From IMG/VR virus record IMGVR_UViG_3300006737_000155, positions 1 through 26,905 of that record: a stretch of DNA of 26,905 nucleotides. One strand, written 5' to 3'. The first letter of the stretch is position 1. Every line of letters begins with the position of its first letter. The notes below the pieces were generated by a model. That model had not been told where the DNA came from. It saw only the letters and a list, made by a program, of their open reading frames with translations, and did not search any database. The translations under genes were made by a program, and so were the position numbers. The stretch is from a virus. Shown in pieces: positions 9,001 to 17,079 of this stretch.

Positions 9001-10642
9001 GCTTTGGATCAACTTCGATGTCTTCCACCAACATCGTTGGCTGACCCATTAAGCGAGATGGCATCACCGTGCGGCCATCGGCTTCTAACCGCTCAATCGC
9101 AGAAAGAATGTCGAACCGATTGAAATTGGGCCATTCCTTGCCTGTTGCCTCACTGATCGCTTCAGAAAACGCCGGGCTGTTCTGCGGACTTGCTAGTGAC
9201 AGCAGGTTCTCTTGCGATACAGAACCAAAACGGTCACTGATGCTGCCTTCCCCCTGGGCGAGTTTTGACTTCGGTGCAGCAACTTCGTCGTAGGCCATGG
9301 CTGGATTGACAGCATTAGCCGCTGGAGCTGGAGAGCTGACCGTCTCAATAGCGACAGCTGTGTCAACGCCCTGCATCTGCAACTCGTTCATTCGAGCGAG
9401 TTGATCGTTTGAGAAATTACCCTCAATCGCCTCATAAGCCGCATCCACTTCAGGGATTGAAGGGTCGTATGTGACTTCAGTTGGGCCAACGTCACCCGTT
9501 ACGGCTGGCTCGCCGTCATCCGTTTGAACCCGACCTTCGACGTTCTCAGCTTCCTCTGGTTGCAACGTCTCCTTCGTGAATGAATACTTCCCGTCCTCAT
9601 CTTTTTGCTGAACGCCATTGGCTACCGTCTCGCTTCGCGCCGTCGTCCTTTGTGATGTTGCGGTTTGGGCAGTCTTGGCTCTTCTGATATTTGGCAGCCT
9701 GCTCAATGCCCGAGCTCCCACAGCCAAGCCACCTCCCAACAGCATTGCCGATCCAAGATTTGGCCAGAACGCTGCTTGTGAGGCTTCCGTCCGAGACATT
9801 CCTGGCTTGACCGGATCAGCGTCAGCGCCAAACAAGCCCAGCAAAGTGCCGCCAGTGTTGTCATCAAGGAAGGTGCTTAATGGTTCATCGACCAAGTTGC
9901 CTGCCGCCATGCGACTCAACATGCCCATGAAGGTTTTGCCTTTGGACGGATCAAGGAATTGAGTTGCACGACCAAGGGCTGGATAAGCCTTGCCAATGGC
10001 ACCAAAAACTTGGCCACCGCCAACGGCCAACGCTGTATTCAGCACCAAGCTGGATCTCATGTCGTCACCCGCAAGCTCGTCCTCGCTCATCTCGGATGGC
10101 AGCTTTGACTCTTGAGTTGCGGCGTAATAGTTATCAAGCACCTGATCAATGGCACCTTCTCTTGCTGGTGTCAGCCCTCCCCCACCATCCAGCACTGACT
10201 TGGCAACGTTTGCCGTGGCTTTAGCGCCACCCAGCGAAAGAGTGTTGCCTAAATCGTCAGGGAGATATTCAGTCGCAGGATTGTTCTTAATCGCTAAATG
10301 CGTCAACCGAGGCAAAGCTGTCTCTGGGCTAGACAGTTGGTTCAGCTCATATTGAGCATCGTTTACTGCACGATCAATAAACCCCGGCATCTTGCCTTGC
10401 GTAAGGCCTTGGATTGTTTCGACTGCATTCGGTGCATATCTCAATGCAGGAGCAACGTCCTCCACAACATCAACCGCTGCATCCTTTAGCTGCTCCCACC
10501 ACGGCTTATCCGGCGTAACCCTTTCAGGCTTTTGTCGAGGAGGTGCTTGCGTTGCTGTTGCAGTTTCAGGCAGTGGCGTTGTCGCGTCGGGATAGTCGCC
10601 CTCCCAGACGCTCTTGCCGTTTGAGTCAGTTGTCCAAGGCAT
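6020..10642 (-). CDS. Giant internal virion protein with ParB/sulfiredoxin-like domain and HExxH metallopeptidase motif
   Basis: 1540 aa, ATG at 10642 two bases after the preceding stop (TAA-TC-ATG). Visible parts in order: acidic, Pro-rich N-terminus; two Gly/Ala-rich hydrophobic stretches near 199-223 and 290-316 that could be membrane-active; low-complexity linker about 320-480; a ParB/sulfiredoxin-like segment about 540-660 with VVNGHNRLAKADKLRIPSLP at 593-612; long coiled-coil-like charged region 780-1150; near the C-terminus HEAFH at 1354-1358, a zincin HExxH motif, with EEAIAEM and AEAFATWY downstream supplying candidate third ligands (E1392 or E1417). The ParB-like plus zincin combination is typical of phage and plasmid polyvalent proteins. 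It sits where T7 has gp16 and is probably packaged and ejected with the DNA. The gp16-type N-terminal transglycosylase was not found. Function beyond these motifs is unknown. Confidence 0.75.
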   Translation of the reverse strand: MPWTTDSNGKSVWEGDYPDATTPLPETATATQAPPRQKPERVTPDKPWWEQLKDAAVDVVEDVAPALRYAPNAVETIQGLTQGKMPGFIDRAVNDAQYELNQLSSPETALPRLTHLAIKNNPATEYLPDDLGNTLSLGGAKATANVAKSVLDGGGGLTPAREGAIDQVLDNYYAATQESKLPSEMSEDELAGDDMRSSLVLNTALAVGGGQVFGAIGKAYPALGRATQFLDPSKGKTFMGMLSRMAAGNLVDEPLSTFLDDNTGGTLLGLFGADADPVKPGMSRTEASQAAFWPNLGSAMLLGGGLAVGARALSRLPNIRRAKTAQTATSQRTTARSETVANGVQQKDEDGKYSFTKETLQPEEAENVEGRVQTDDGEPAVTGDVGPTEVTYDPSIPEVDAAYEAIEGNFSNDQLARMNELQMQGVDTAVAIETVSSPAPAANAVNPAMAYDEVAAPKSKLAQGEGSISDRFGSVSQENLLSLASPQNSPAFSEAISEATGKEWPNFNRFDILSAIERLEADGRTVMPSRLMGQPTMLVEDIEVDPKRFQFKQGVDDQGQQKGNSLDGVEVWNEDMEGIVQVWTDPMDGLTYVVNGHNRLAKADKLRIPSLPVKYINAPTAELARAKGAIANIADDKGTAFDAAKYMRDSGITDLAQLTADGMPLKSGLAVEGMALSKLPDNIFQDAVDGIVSKGKALALGGSGLDETGMQQAYKALQSRDLTDTTFDEVIQQAKFSPTVQGDQVDLFGNTDMLNLMVQKGQLAAAIEKGLRQVKKAATSAAKNVDTLEGAGSQINKAGTKSLADDTEALVNEFKASKYMDTPTSQLLNEGALEIENGAKVKAVADRIRRQLIEAAEKSPAPEKAIDPEAKAEAPEETVEVLPRKAQIKKILATGAKKGELRPSTTPLIETPDPGKVATDGKRADVALLEGLDNEARLGEEWAAIDDAVDADRLEAERKAIGYSEMTFEEKKGAGMLDGLAEAEKPRRRSLADQMRGDLNDLGQSIGKFTRTVDGIMDRQGESLAEQMKAAIAESNELDRQMARKIGQHIDDQAAGLRELSDTMQPPALPAAEFVIPKDLSKSAPRFGRAKLQFESDLDRAAYMIRNKAKKSKGEDRMIAALEEQGYDVDEIRALGDEVKAQIQDGVKEVTGSRRAPQEEFTIQVPKSALASTSSPRLSRTGPQLSRSGEYDEGKFRKRYEGAAERRKFAQEAALLDLGLKLPSTIAGMTRVSEGLGREMVAGLKDAARISGLDPLRIQYLDKVDTRKLFGDADANKALEQWDPNAARFARENPGDPLMDVVDGETSGVFVPRDYPSIHRSMIYLAMGPSLDTRLASKALTNDAGYPFQRTAYHEAFHAVQDWLEKMSVKGGVGSKSVSMMEAMGTEEAIAEMTALVKSDRFGNYQKGMNIKELQAEAFATWYNNRKVRMKAGGVQAAFEKIKKFVNTLRRKWKLAVGKDPSYVDVFELAAEGKIADKGNQAIAKLRPEQLEALKGRIDSNMDAMLPELTDRVHSYLKQKQADFDVLTDKLADELNMEGC

Positions 10643-10644
10643 GA

Positions 10645-13296
10645 TTAGTTCCCGAGTTGTTGAGCGATGGACCGACGCAGTTGGTCGTAATTGGAGTAAG
10701 GCGTCATGCTTTTGCTCCCAGCAGGAGCAGGAGCCAAGAAGTCAATCGATGCGATGGTTCCATCGGCTGACCGGACACGTCCCGTGCCTCCCTGACGGCC
10801 GATGATCTGACCTGCCTCGATTGGCTGACCAGCTCTCAACGTCGAACCACTTGCAAGGTGTGAATAAAGAACATCAACAACAGCGCCCGTCATTGGGTCG
10901 CGACTTTCCACAACGATGTAATGCCCATAACCGCTGTCAGCACCACCCTGAAAATTCACCTCTTTTACGCGACCAGGCAGCACAGCAGGAAACTGCTTGT
11001 TTTCAAAAAACACGTCGATGCCTGACTGGTTTGTGTCGTATGTGATCGACGACACCTGGGGCCGGAAGCTGCTTAATTGAGCAGGAGCTCCAAGCCTGGA
11101 ATCAAATGTGGGTTGCCTTGTGGCTGCTCTTGCTGGAGGCGTGAGAATGTTGACGAATGCTCTCGTTGCCATAGCCAATGGCCCATTCCCCGTAGGGGCC
11201 GCAGTAGCGAATGAGTTGGAAACGCCTTGAGCTTGATTGCTGTTTTGCTTGACCTTTCGCCGGATGTCGGGCGGCACAGGCAAGCCAAGACGATTGGCGT
11301 TTTCCAGCAGGAACTCACCTGGCGTCATGCCGGATGCTGCCGCTGCCCTGCGAACACTTGCGGGGATTGGATCGCCATCCCGCAACGTTTGCAGCATCTG
11401 GATTGTTGATTCCTGGTTGTAAACGGGAGCACCGCTATCAAGTGCTTCTTGCGGCACTGGCCCCTGAGGGCTGAAGTATTTCGGGATCGGTTGCGGCGCT
11501 GGTGCGCTGCTTGTATTTGAATTTGATGGAGAGCTTGCAGGCTCAGGCCTTGGCACTCCCTCGACAGGGATCAGTGCATCCATCAGCTCCGGGTCGTTAA
11601 GAGCTTTCTCGGTAACTTCAAGCCAGATTTGTGACTGCCTCCCAGGCAGCAGGATGCCGCCGTTTTTCTCAGTCTCGGCAATAATTGCGTTCTCGCCTTG
11701 CTGCGTGATGTAAGCCCTAAACCGCTGTATTCCGCGAGTTTCGTTTACTTCTTGCATCGCGATGTAGTCCGAGATGGACACACCTTCTGCTGCTGCCGAC
11801 CTAAGCATTGCCATGCCATCTTCCCCTAGTCTTAGCCTTAATGCACGATCTAAAGCGTCGTTAATCCCATCTGTTGAAGTCGCGGAATCTATTTCACCAC
11901 TGCGTTGTCGGCGCTTACGTTCAATAATAGTGTTCGTTCGTGTTTCAAACTCTTTCCTTGCTGTTGCTGGAAGAGTCTTTCTAATCTGTGCTGCTTTCTT
12001 TCTAAATGTTCCTTCGTCATACCCAGGATTATCCGCCGTACCGTAAAACTCTTCAAGGCTCATCGTGTCAACATTGAGCTCTTGAAATTCAAGATTTTGC
12101 TTGGCAGCATCAAGCATGATCTGCCGACGCTTAATAGGAGAAAGCTCTGGATATAGTTCCGCAATCCTGGCGTCTTCTGCACTCCACTCAGGGCTGCCTG
12201 GAGCGAAGCCAAACCAATTAGCAGACTGCTTCTCAACCTCAAATTCCATTGCAGCCTGATCGTTATCGCGCAGCGTCTTGAGGTCTCTGCTGCTGGCCGC
12301 TTGGCCTTTGACGATTTCATTGCCATAGGCCATCCCTACGGTCAGCCCCGGAACTCCGCTTGGAAGGTTCAACAGCCTCCTCATAGCCAGCGTGGCTTTT
12401 TGCCTAGTCGCTGGGTCGGCCATTTGTGCGCTAAGAAGCTCGGCGGTGTGTAGATATGCCTTCTTTGTCATCTCCACCGGCTCGCCAACCAAACCAAAAC
12501 TCGCGGCCTGGGCTCCCATGAAGTCGACGATGTTGTCATCAGACGCTCCCGTCATCAACTTGTTGTTTAGGAAGGTTCCTGTTTGCCTATACCCAACTTC
12601 TTTCTGATATTTGACGTGAGCTGCGTCCTGTTTTTGTCGCAGCCATTCCCATCCCTTGTTGATCTGAGGAACGACGTATTCCTGGAAGCCTGGACTGAAC
12701 TCATCCAGCCCAAATGCTCCCGCCAGGTCGCTGGTAACCCTGGCTTCAATAGCTGTTATTGAATTGTCAGAAGGATCCAGTTGAGCAAGGTTTGAACCTT
12801 GACTTGCCCATGCAGCGCGAAACTGGTCTTGAGCTTTGGTCGCAACAAATTGGCTTGCTTGATTGATGCGACCAGCTTGCCTAAATGGATTCGCTTGATC
12901 CATCAGCACACCCGCCACGGGGTTTACTGCACTGACCTCACGGTTCTCTCTCGCGTATTGAAGCGACTTGCTAATCGTGTCGCGATTGATGTTGCTTGCA
13001 GCCCTAAGAATTTCGTTCTGGCCACGCTTGTACTGGTTCGATGCGTAATACTCAGCGCCATAGTCATACAACTGGGTCAAAGGCTTCAATGCCTCTGTCA
13101 ACTCTGCGATTGGATTAACGCCTTGAATTGACCGGTCAGCTTGCCTTTGGATGATGTTGACCCCTTGGGGCCTGCCGAGCATGTTTGGCCTAGACGGCTG
13201 CGCCGGATCGCCATCATTCTTGAACTGCAAGAAGTTGGAGACGGGCCTAGCGGATGGCGTCAGTGAACCTGCGCCTAATCGTTGTGGTGCTGGCAT
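10645..13296 (-). CDS. Internal core protein, T7 gp15-like, with C-terminal M23-like domain
   Basis: 883 aa; ATG at 13296 overlaps the preceding stop (TAATG) and has a good Shine-Dalgarno, GGGAGGAAG, just upstream. Residues 1 to about 600 are helical, Q/E/R-rich core-protein sequence, consistent with gp15, which forms the periplasmic tunnel in T7 ejection. A Ser/Pro/Asn linker near 600-625 leads to a C-terminal domain (about 755-865) with the layout of an M23 (LytM-type) endopeptidase: GIDVFF at 759, GYGHYIVVES with H792, LYSHLASG with H813, and then SIDFLAP at 850. The canonical first His of HxGxD is Gln here and the final HxH is SID, so two usual zinc-ligand positions are changed while D761 and H813 remain. 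It could be a modified or structural peptidoglycan-binding domain. The gp15 role comes from order and size (T7 gp15 747 aa); the M23 relation comes from the motif layout. Confidence 0.8.
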   Translation of the reverse strand: MPAPQRLGAGSLTPSARPVSNFLQFKNDGDPAQPSRPNMLGRPQGVNIIQRQADRSIQGVNPIAELTEALKPLTQLYDYGAEYYASNQYKRGQNEILRAASNINRDTISKSLQYARENREVSAVNPVAGVLMDQANPFRQAGRINQASQFVATKAQDQFRAAWASQGSNLAQLDPSDNSITAIEARVTSDLAGAFGLDEFSPGFQEYVVPQINKGWEWLRQKQDAAHVKYQKEVGYRQTGTFLNNKLMTGASDDNIVDFMGAQAASFGLVGEPVEMTKKAYLHTAELLSAQMADPATRQKATLAMRRLLNLPSGVPGLTVGMAYGNEIVKGQAASSRDLKTLRDNDQAAMEFEVEKQSANWFGFAPGSPEWSAEDARIAELYPELSPIKRRQIMLDAAKQNLEFQELNVDTMSLEEFYGTADNPGYDEGTFRKKAAQIRKTLPATARKEFETRTNTIIERKRRQRSGEIDSATSTDGINDALDRALRLRLGEDGMAMLRSAAAEGVSISDYIAMQEVNETRGIQRFRAYITQQGENAIIAETEKNGGILLPGRQSQIWLEVTEKALNDPELMDALIPVEGVPRPEPASSPSNSNTSSAPAPQPIPKYFSPQGPVPQEALDSGAPVYNQESTIQMLQTLRDGDPIPASVRRAAAASGMTPGEFLLENANRLGLPVPPDIRRKVKQNSNQAQGVSNSFATAAPTGNGPLAMATRAFVNILTPPARAATRQPTFDSRLGAPAQLSSFRPQVSSITYDTNQSGIDVFFENKQFPAVLPGRVKEVNFQGGADSGYGHYIVVESRDPMTGAVVDVLYSHLASGSTLRAGQPIEAGQIIGRQGGTGRVRSADGTIASIDFLAPAPAGSKSMTPYSNYDQLRRSIAQQLGN

Positions 13297-14105
13297 TACT
13301 TCTTCCTCCCTGAATTGGTGTACGGCTTAACTGAGTTGTATGTATTGATCCCAGCTCCAACGGCCCCGATGGCAGAACCTAAGAACGCTGTCGATGCACT
13401 TGGAGCAGCGCCAACAAACGACGGACCAGCAGGATTAACCAGCGTCGGCAACGGTGCAAACGGCATGATCGGGTCTTGAATGTCCTGCATCTCGTAGAGC
13501 TGCTGACTGTTGTATTGGTTCAGATAGTTGGCGATATTTCCGGCTTGATCTCTTGTGTATTGCCGATCTCGAAACTTCTGGTTCATCATTTGCAGCGATG
13601 CCATATCGCCGGACTGCCTGGCGTAGTCATTTAGATAACGATCACTGCTAGCTCCAGCATTTAACCCAGCGGCTGTTGTCGCTTGGGCTCGCAACGCTTG
13701 CTGCTTGTACTGCATCAGCGACACAGCATCAGCCATCGACTGTTGGCTAAATGCTTCAGCCGTGGCCTCACTGGCCTGCATGAAGTTAGCGCCAGCTCCA
13801 GCCCTTGCTTGCTGAACTAGCTCCGCCTGGTCGATGGATCTAGCCAGCTCAAAATTGCGTAGCTGATTGGCATAAACAACCTCTTGGCCGTAATTGACCT
13901 GTTGCTGCCAATAGGAGTATTGATTATTGAGGTCTGTCTGCTGCTGCTGCTGAGAGGCAGACCACGAAGCAAACTCGGCGCTGGCTTTGCGTTGCGCCTG
14001 TTGGTTGAGATATTCCTGCTGCCTGGCGTTATTGCCCAGCATCCCCATCCCAAAGTTAAGAAGACCGGAGCCAACGGCCAGGGTCATCGGGTTGATAACA
14101 ACCAT
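13296..14105 (-). CDS. Internal virion protein, T7 gp14-like
   Basis: 269 aa, ATG at 14105 sharing a base with the preceding stop (TGATG). After a short hydrophobic, Gly/Met-rich N-terminus (MTLAVGSGLLNFGMGMLG) the protein is rich in Gln, Ala and Ser with long helical stretches. The C-terminus contains a Gly/Ala hydrophobic stretch (AFLGSAIGAVGAGI near 240-253). T7 gp14 (196 aa) is the first core protein ejected and inserts into the outer membrane, and the Gly/Ala hydrophobic segments fit that. The gene lies between the gp13-like and gp15-like genes exactly as in T7. Sequence motifs alone would be weak; order and composition carry the call. Confidence 0.75.
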   Translation of the reverse strand: MVVINPMTLAVGSGLLNFGMGMLGNNARQQEYLNQQAQRKASAEFASWSASQQQQQTDLNNQYSYWQQQVNYGQEVVYANQLRNFELARSIDQAELVQQARAGAGANFMQASEATAEAFSQQSMADAVSLMQYKQQALRAQATTAAGLNAGASSDRYLNDYARQSGDMASLQMMNQKFRDRQYTRDQAGNIANYLNQYNSQQLYEMQDIQDPIMPFAPLPTLVNPAGPSFVGAAPSASTAFLGSAIGAVGAGINTYNSVKPYTNSGRKK

Positions 14106-14554
14106 CAGCTGTTCCTCCAGAAATCACAGAACAAAGCGCCAGACTTCCCAATTGGCTTGGGAATATCAACGGTAAAACCAAGCATCTTTAACCAACGAAT
14201 TGACTCAGCGTTCTTGAAATACACCTGATTAAACAGCGGTCCACCCACTTCTTCAAAGCAACTGTCTACCCATTTTCGCCCTTCAACGATTAACTGCCAC
14301 CTGCCCCTACGTGTTGCTGTCAGCTCAGGAGTTCCCAGCATCCAAATGCGATGCTCTGCGACCCCGCAGAGACCAACAGGAACACCTTCATCGCTTGCAA
14401 TCCCACGGCATATATCTGAGTCGCAATAGCTGGATTTAACCGCTTCGTGTGGACTCATCCCATGACTCAGCATTACCTCCTCCACATCTGACGGTCTGAG
14501 GTTGTGGCCAATCCACACAGCATCACTGGCTGACGGCTCCATGATCCACTGCAT
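14105..14554 (-). CDS. T7 gp13-like protein (GNAT-like fold, DUF2833 type)
   Basis: 149 aa from ATG 14554. This start overlaps the stop of the tail tube B gene (TGATG), the junction type used throughout the operon; a GTG at 14614 and an ATG at 14593 would add 20 or 13 residues, so the start is open. The pattern matches the gp13 family: LRPSDVEEVMLSHGMSP near 19-35, GVPVGLCGV near 57-65, WMLGTPEL near 71-78, and FKNAESIRWLKMLGF near 113-127, which is the acetyltransferase-like N...A...LGF signature. T7 gp13 is needed for proper internal core assembly; whether the fold acetylates anything is unknown. The location between tail tube B and the gp14-like gene supports the assignment. Confidence 0.85.
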   Translation of the reverse strand: MQWIMEPSASDAVWIGHNLRPSDVEEVMLSHGMSPHEAVKSSYCDSDICRGIASDEGVPVGLCGVAEHRIWMLGTPELTATRRGRWQLIVEGRKWVDSCFEEVGGPLFNQVYFKNAESIRWLKMLGFTVDIPKPIGKSGALFCDFWRNS

Positions 14555-17079
14555 CAGCTCGCCCCTGAACGGCTGGTCATGCCACCGATCCATTCGCAAG
14601 TTGAAAACTTGCACGGATGCGGGGTGTCGTTCAACAGCTCCACCAGGACGCGATCACCACGACCCATAATCGGAATGTTGAATACGCCCTCGTAATAACG
14701 CTGTTGTGACTCTGTTGTTGGAGACGTGTCCCCAATCTTTGATTCCCTAACCGCCAAGACTGTTGCATCAAAGGTATAAAGGCCCGGAGAGCGGTGCTCC
14801 GGCATTGTCTTTGCCTGAAAGAAACCTGTTTCGTGATAACCCAGCTTTGCCTGTCGGATTTGGGTCCGAACCACGTTTCGAGGCGCTTTACCGCCACCAA
14901 TATCTTGCATCAACTTGAAGCGCGAAAAGCGATAACGAAATTCGTACTTCTCTCCAGCCCAAACGTCTGCTGTTGACCAATCACCTCTTACCGTAATTGT
15001 CGTGCCAGACAATGTTGAACCCAAAAGGACTGGGCCAGGTTTGCCGCTTCCACTGTTGTTATAAGCCGACCAAATCTGAATCTCGTTTGTGGCGACATAA
15101 GGCAAGGTGAATGTGGTCTCGCGCGTTTGCTCGCTGTAAACGCCTGGCGCAATCTTTAGTGCAACTGGAGTCGCTGAAGTGCTGCTTACAAGCCTGTCGA
15201 GAAGAACTGGCAGCAACCCGTTACTGGGTTCCTCCGCTCGATCAAGAACGGATATGGCTTCTAAATAAACCTTGTCGCCATAACGCATTAAGCAATAAAG
15301 AATCTCCCTGATGCAAACGACCTGAAGAACCTCGTCTGCCCCAAATTCCCAATAACTCCAGCTGTTCTGTACACGCTCAGGACCGCTGCCCGTATTTCGC
15401 AGGAACCATTTGTATGTATAGATCCGTTTGCGGTAGTCAATTCCATCCGCGCCGTACCTGGAGCTGATCAGGAACGCCGAATTTCCAGCGTCATTGACTG
15501 TGAGCTTGAAGCATTCGTCAGGGATGTATGAGCTGACGTAGCCAGTCAAGTCCGCAGCATCGGCAGTCAACGCTGTTCCTGCACCCCGCACAGCAAATTC
15601 ACGCATCTGCGACCATTGGCCGTTGGACTGCATGAAAAAGATGCCACCGCCTGCCTGCTGTGGCCTCACCTCAACATCAACATCGAACTGCGTCAGCACT
15701 GTGATCTGCGCTGTCGCTGGAGTCAGGACAGTCTCAGCAGCGTTAAACCTGAACTGGATCTGACTGGAAAAGAGGATCAGCTCGTCTTGATAAGGAACTG
15801 CGTAGCGAAGGACCGAAACACGGTTATTGCTAGCAATAACATCAATAGGGTCAGTATCCAGAACAGTCGTAACCGTCTCAGGGAAAAACTCAAAGAACTC
15901 TCGAACTCTGCTGAGGACAACGTTTTCATCAGCCAAGAATCCAAGCCGGTTCTTGTAGATAAAGATGTCATTAATCGCATAACCAATGAATGAAGGATCA
16001 GGAGCTGTGTCGTAATCGCCAGCAGTACGTTGCCCCCATTCAGGGACTCCATCAGGGATGCCGTTTACCGTTTGGCCATTTACCGGGCCAAACCAAAACG
16101 ACAGTGGAGTTGAGTTCGTCCTAATCAGGACATGAGGCATCGTTAGCGGATCAACTCTGTACTCGACACCAGGGCTTACCGTTTCAGCCCAGGCTCCTTC
16201 GCCAAATGTTCCGCTGCGAGGCTCAAACTCGACGTAGTAGTTATCGAATGCTGTCCCCGGATCTCCTGTGATCTCGACCTGATAGCCCTCAGGGGCAATT
16301 GTTGGCAGTTCGATAAAAGCCTGAACTTCGCCAAGAATTGCAGTAATCGTGCTGTTTGCTTTGGCATCAGTTGCTTTGACCGTTATTGGGCTTGTTCCCC
16401 AAACCCAAATCACTGAGCCTGATTGTTCAAGCGTGTAGCCCGTCAAGCCAGCGGTGCCCAGCGCCGTTATCAGTTGCTCGGCAATTTCTTCACTACTGAT
16501 TCTGTTCTCGGTGACGGTTGAACCATTGCTAACCACTGGGGCTACAGGGGTCTGGACAGTGGCTTCAAACCCGTTGATGTTTAGGACGTACTCGTTGCCA
16601 TAAGCAGCCTGCTTAATCCAAACCAAACACTCATGAGGTGGCCTGCTGCTGACTGGCGCTGTGGCCGAGTCCATTGCTGTGGCCTTTGTTGTGTTGCTGA
16701 TCCATGTGAAATCAGCAATTGTTACGGCCCGAATCTGCTGACGTGCATCAGTAACTCCGCTCAAATAGCTGTAAGCGCCAGAGTCTTGAACAACATTGAC
16801 TGGATTTCCAGCTAGGTCAAATACTTGAATCCCATTGCTGGTAATAACAGCGATGTATTCCTCTTGCTGGTCCCTAAGAATCGTATGAAAAAAGGCATCA
16901 CCAAAAGGTGTGTCGCTGACCTTGGCAAGGGTTCTACTGCTGTCGCGCTTCCTTAATCCTTCCGCAATCGAGGAGACGCCATTGATTTGTATTGCACCTT
17001 GACTTGGGTCACGCTGCGCGTCCGGCTGATTGCTCACACCTTGGATGAGATTAGGGATCGTGAACGCAATGTTTTTCAT
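14554..17079 (-). CDS. Tail tubular protein B (nozzle), T7 gp12-like
   Basis: 841 aa (T7 gp12 is 794 aa). ATG at 17079 overlaps the upstream stop (TAATG). The N-terminus, IPNLIQGVSNQPDAQRDPSQ, is the conserved opening of gp12-type tail nozzle proteins. Further family-like segments are DNYYVEFEPRSGTFGEGAWAE near the middle, FEFFPETVTTVLDTDPIDV, and a late beta-rich region. It should form the hexameric nozzle to which fibres and the adaptor attach, and it is the largest tail component. It is directly coupled to the gp11-like gene upstream and the gp13-like gene downstream. Confidence 0.93.
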   Translation of the reverse strand: MKNIAFTIPNLIQGVSNQPDAQRDPSQGAIQINGVSSIAEGLRKRDSSRTLAKVSDTPFGDAFFHTILRDQQEEYIAVITSNGIQVFDLAGNPVNVVQDSGAYSYLSGVTDARQQIRAVTIADFTWISNTTKATAMDSATAPVSSRPPHECLVWIKQAAYGNEYVLNINGFEATVQTPVAPVVSNGSTVTENRISSEEIAEQLITALGTAGLTGYTLEQSGSVIWVWGTSPITVKATDAKANSTITAILGEVQAFIELPTIAPEGYQVEITGDPGTAFDNYYVEFEPRSGTFGEGAWAETVSPGVEYRVDPLTMPHVLIRTNSTPLSFWFGPVNGQTVNGIPDGVPEWGQRTAGDYDTAPDPSFIGYAINDIFIYKNRLGFLADENVVLSRVREFFEFFPETVTTVLDTDPIDVIASNNRVSVLRYAVPYQDELILFSSQIQFRFNAAETVLTPATAQITVLTQFDVDVEVRPQQAGGGIFFMQSNGQWSQMREFAVRGAGTALTADAADLTGYVSSYIPDECFKLTVNDAGNSAFLISSRYGADGIDYRKRIYTYKWFLRNTGSGPERVQNSWSYWEFGADEVLQVVCIREILYCLMRYGDKVYLEAISVLDRAEEPSNGLLPVLLDRLVSSTSATPVALKIAPGVYSEQTRETTFTLPYVATNEIQIWSAYNNSGSGKPGPVLLGSTLSGTTITVRGDWSTADVWAGEKYEFRYRFSRFKLMQDIGGGKAPRNVVRTQIRQAKLGYHETGFFQAKTMPEHRSPGLYTFDATVLAVRESKIGDTSPTTESQQRYYEGVFNIPIMGRGDRVLVELLNDTPHPCKFSTCEWIGGMTSRSGAS

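Noticed and set aside
14555-14614. GTG/ATG starts upstream of the gp13-like gene
   Set aside because: Not excluded, but the TGATG coupling at 14554 agrees with all neighbouring junctions and the family pattern starts after it.
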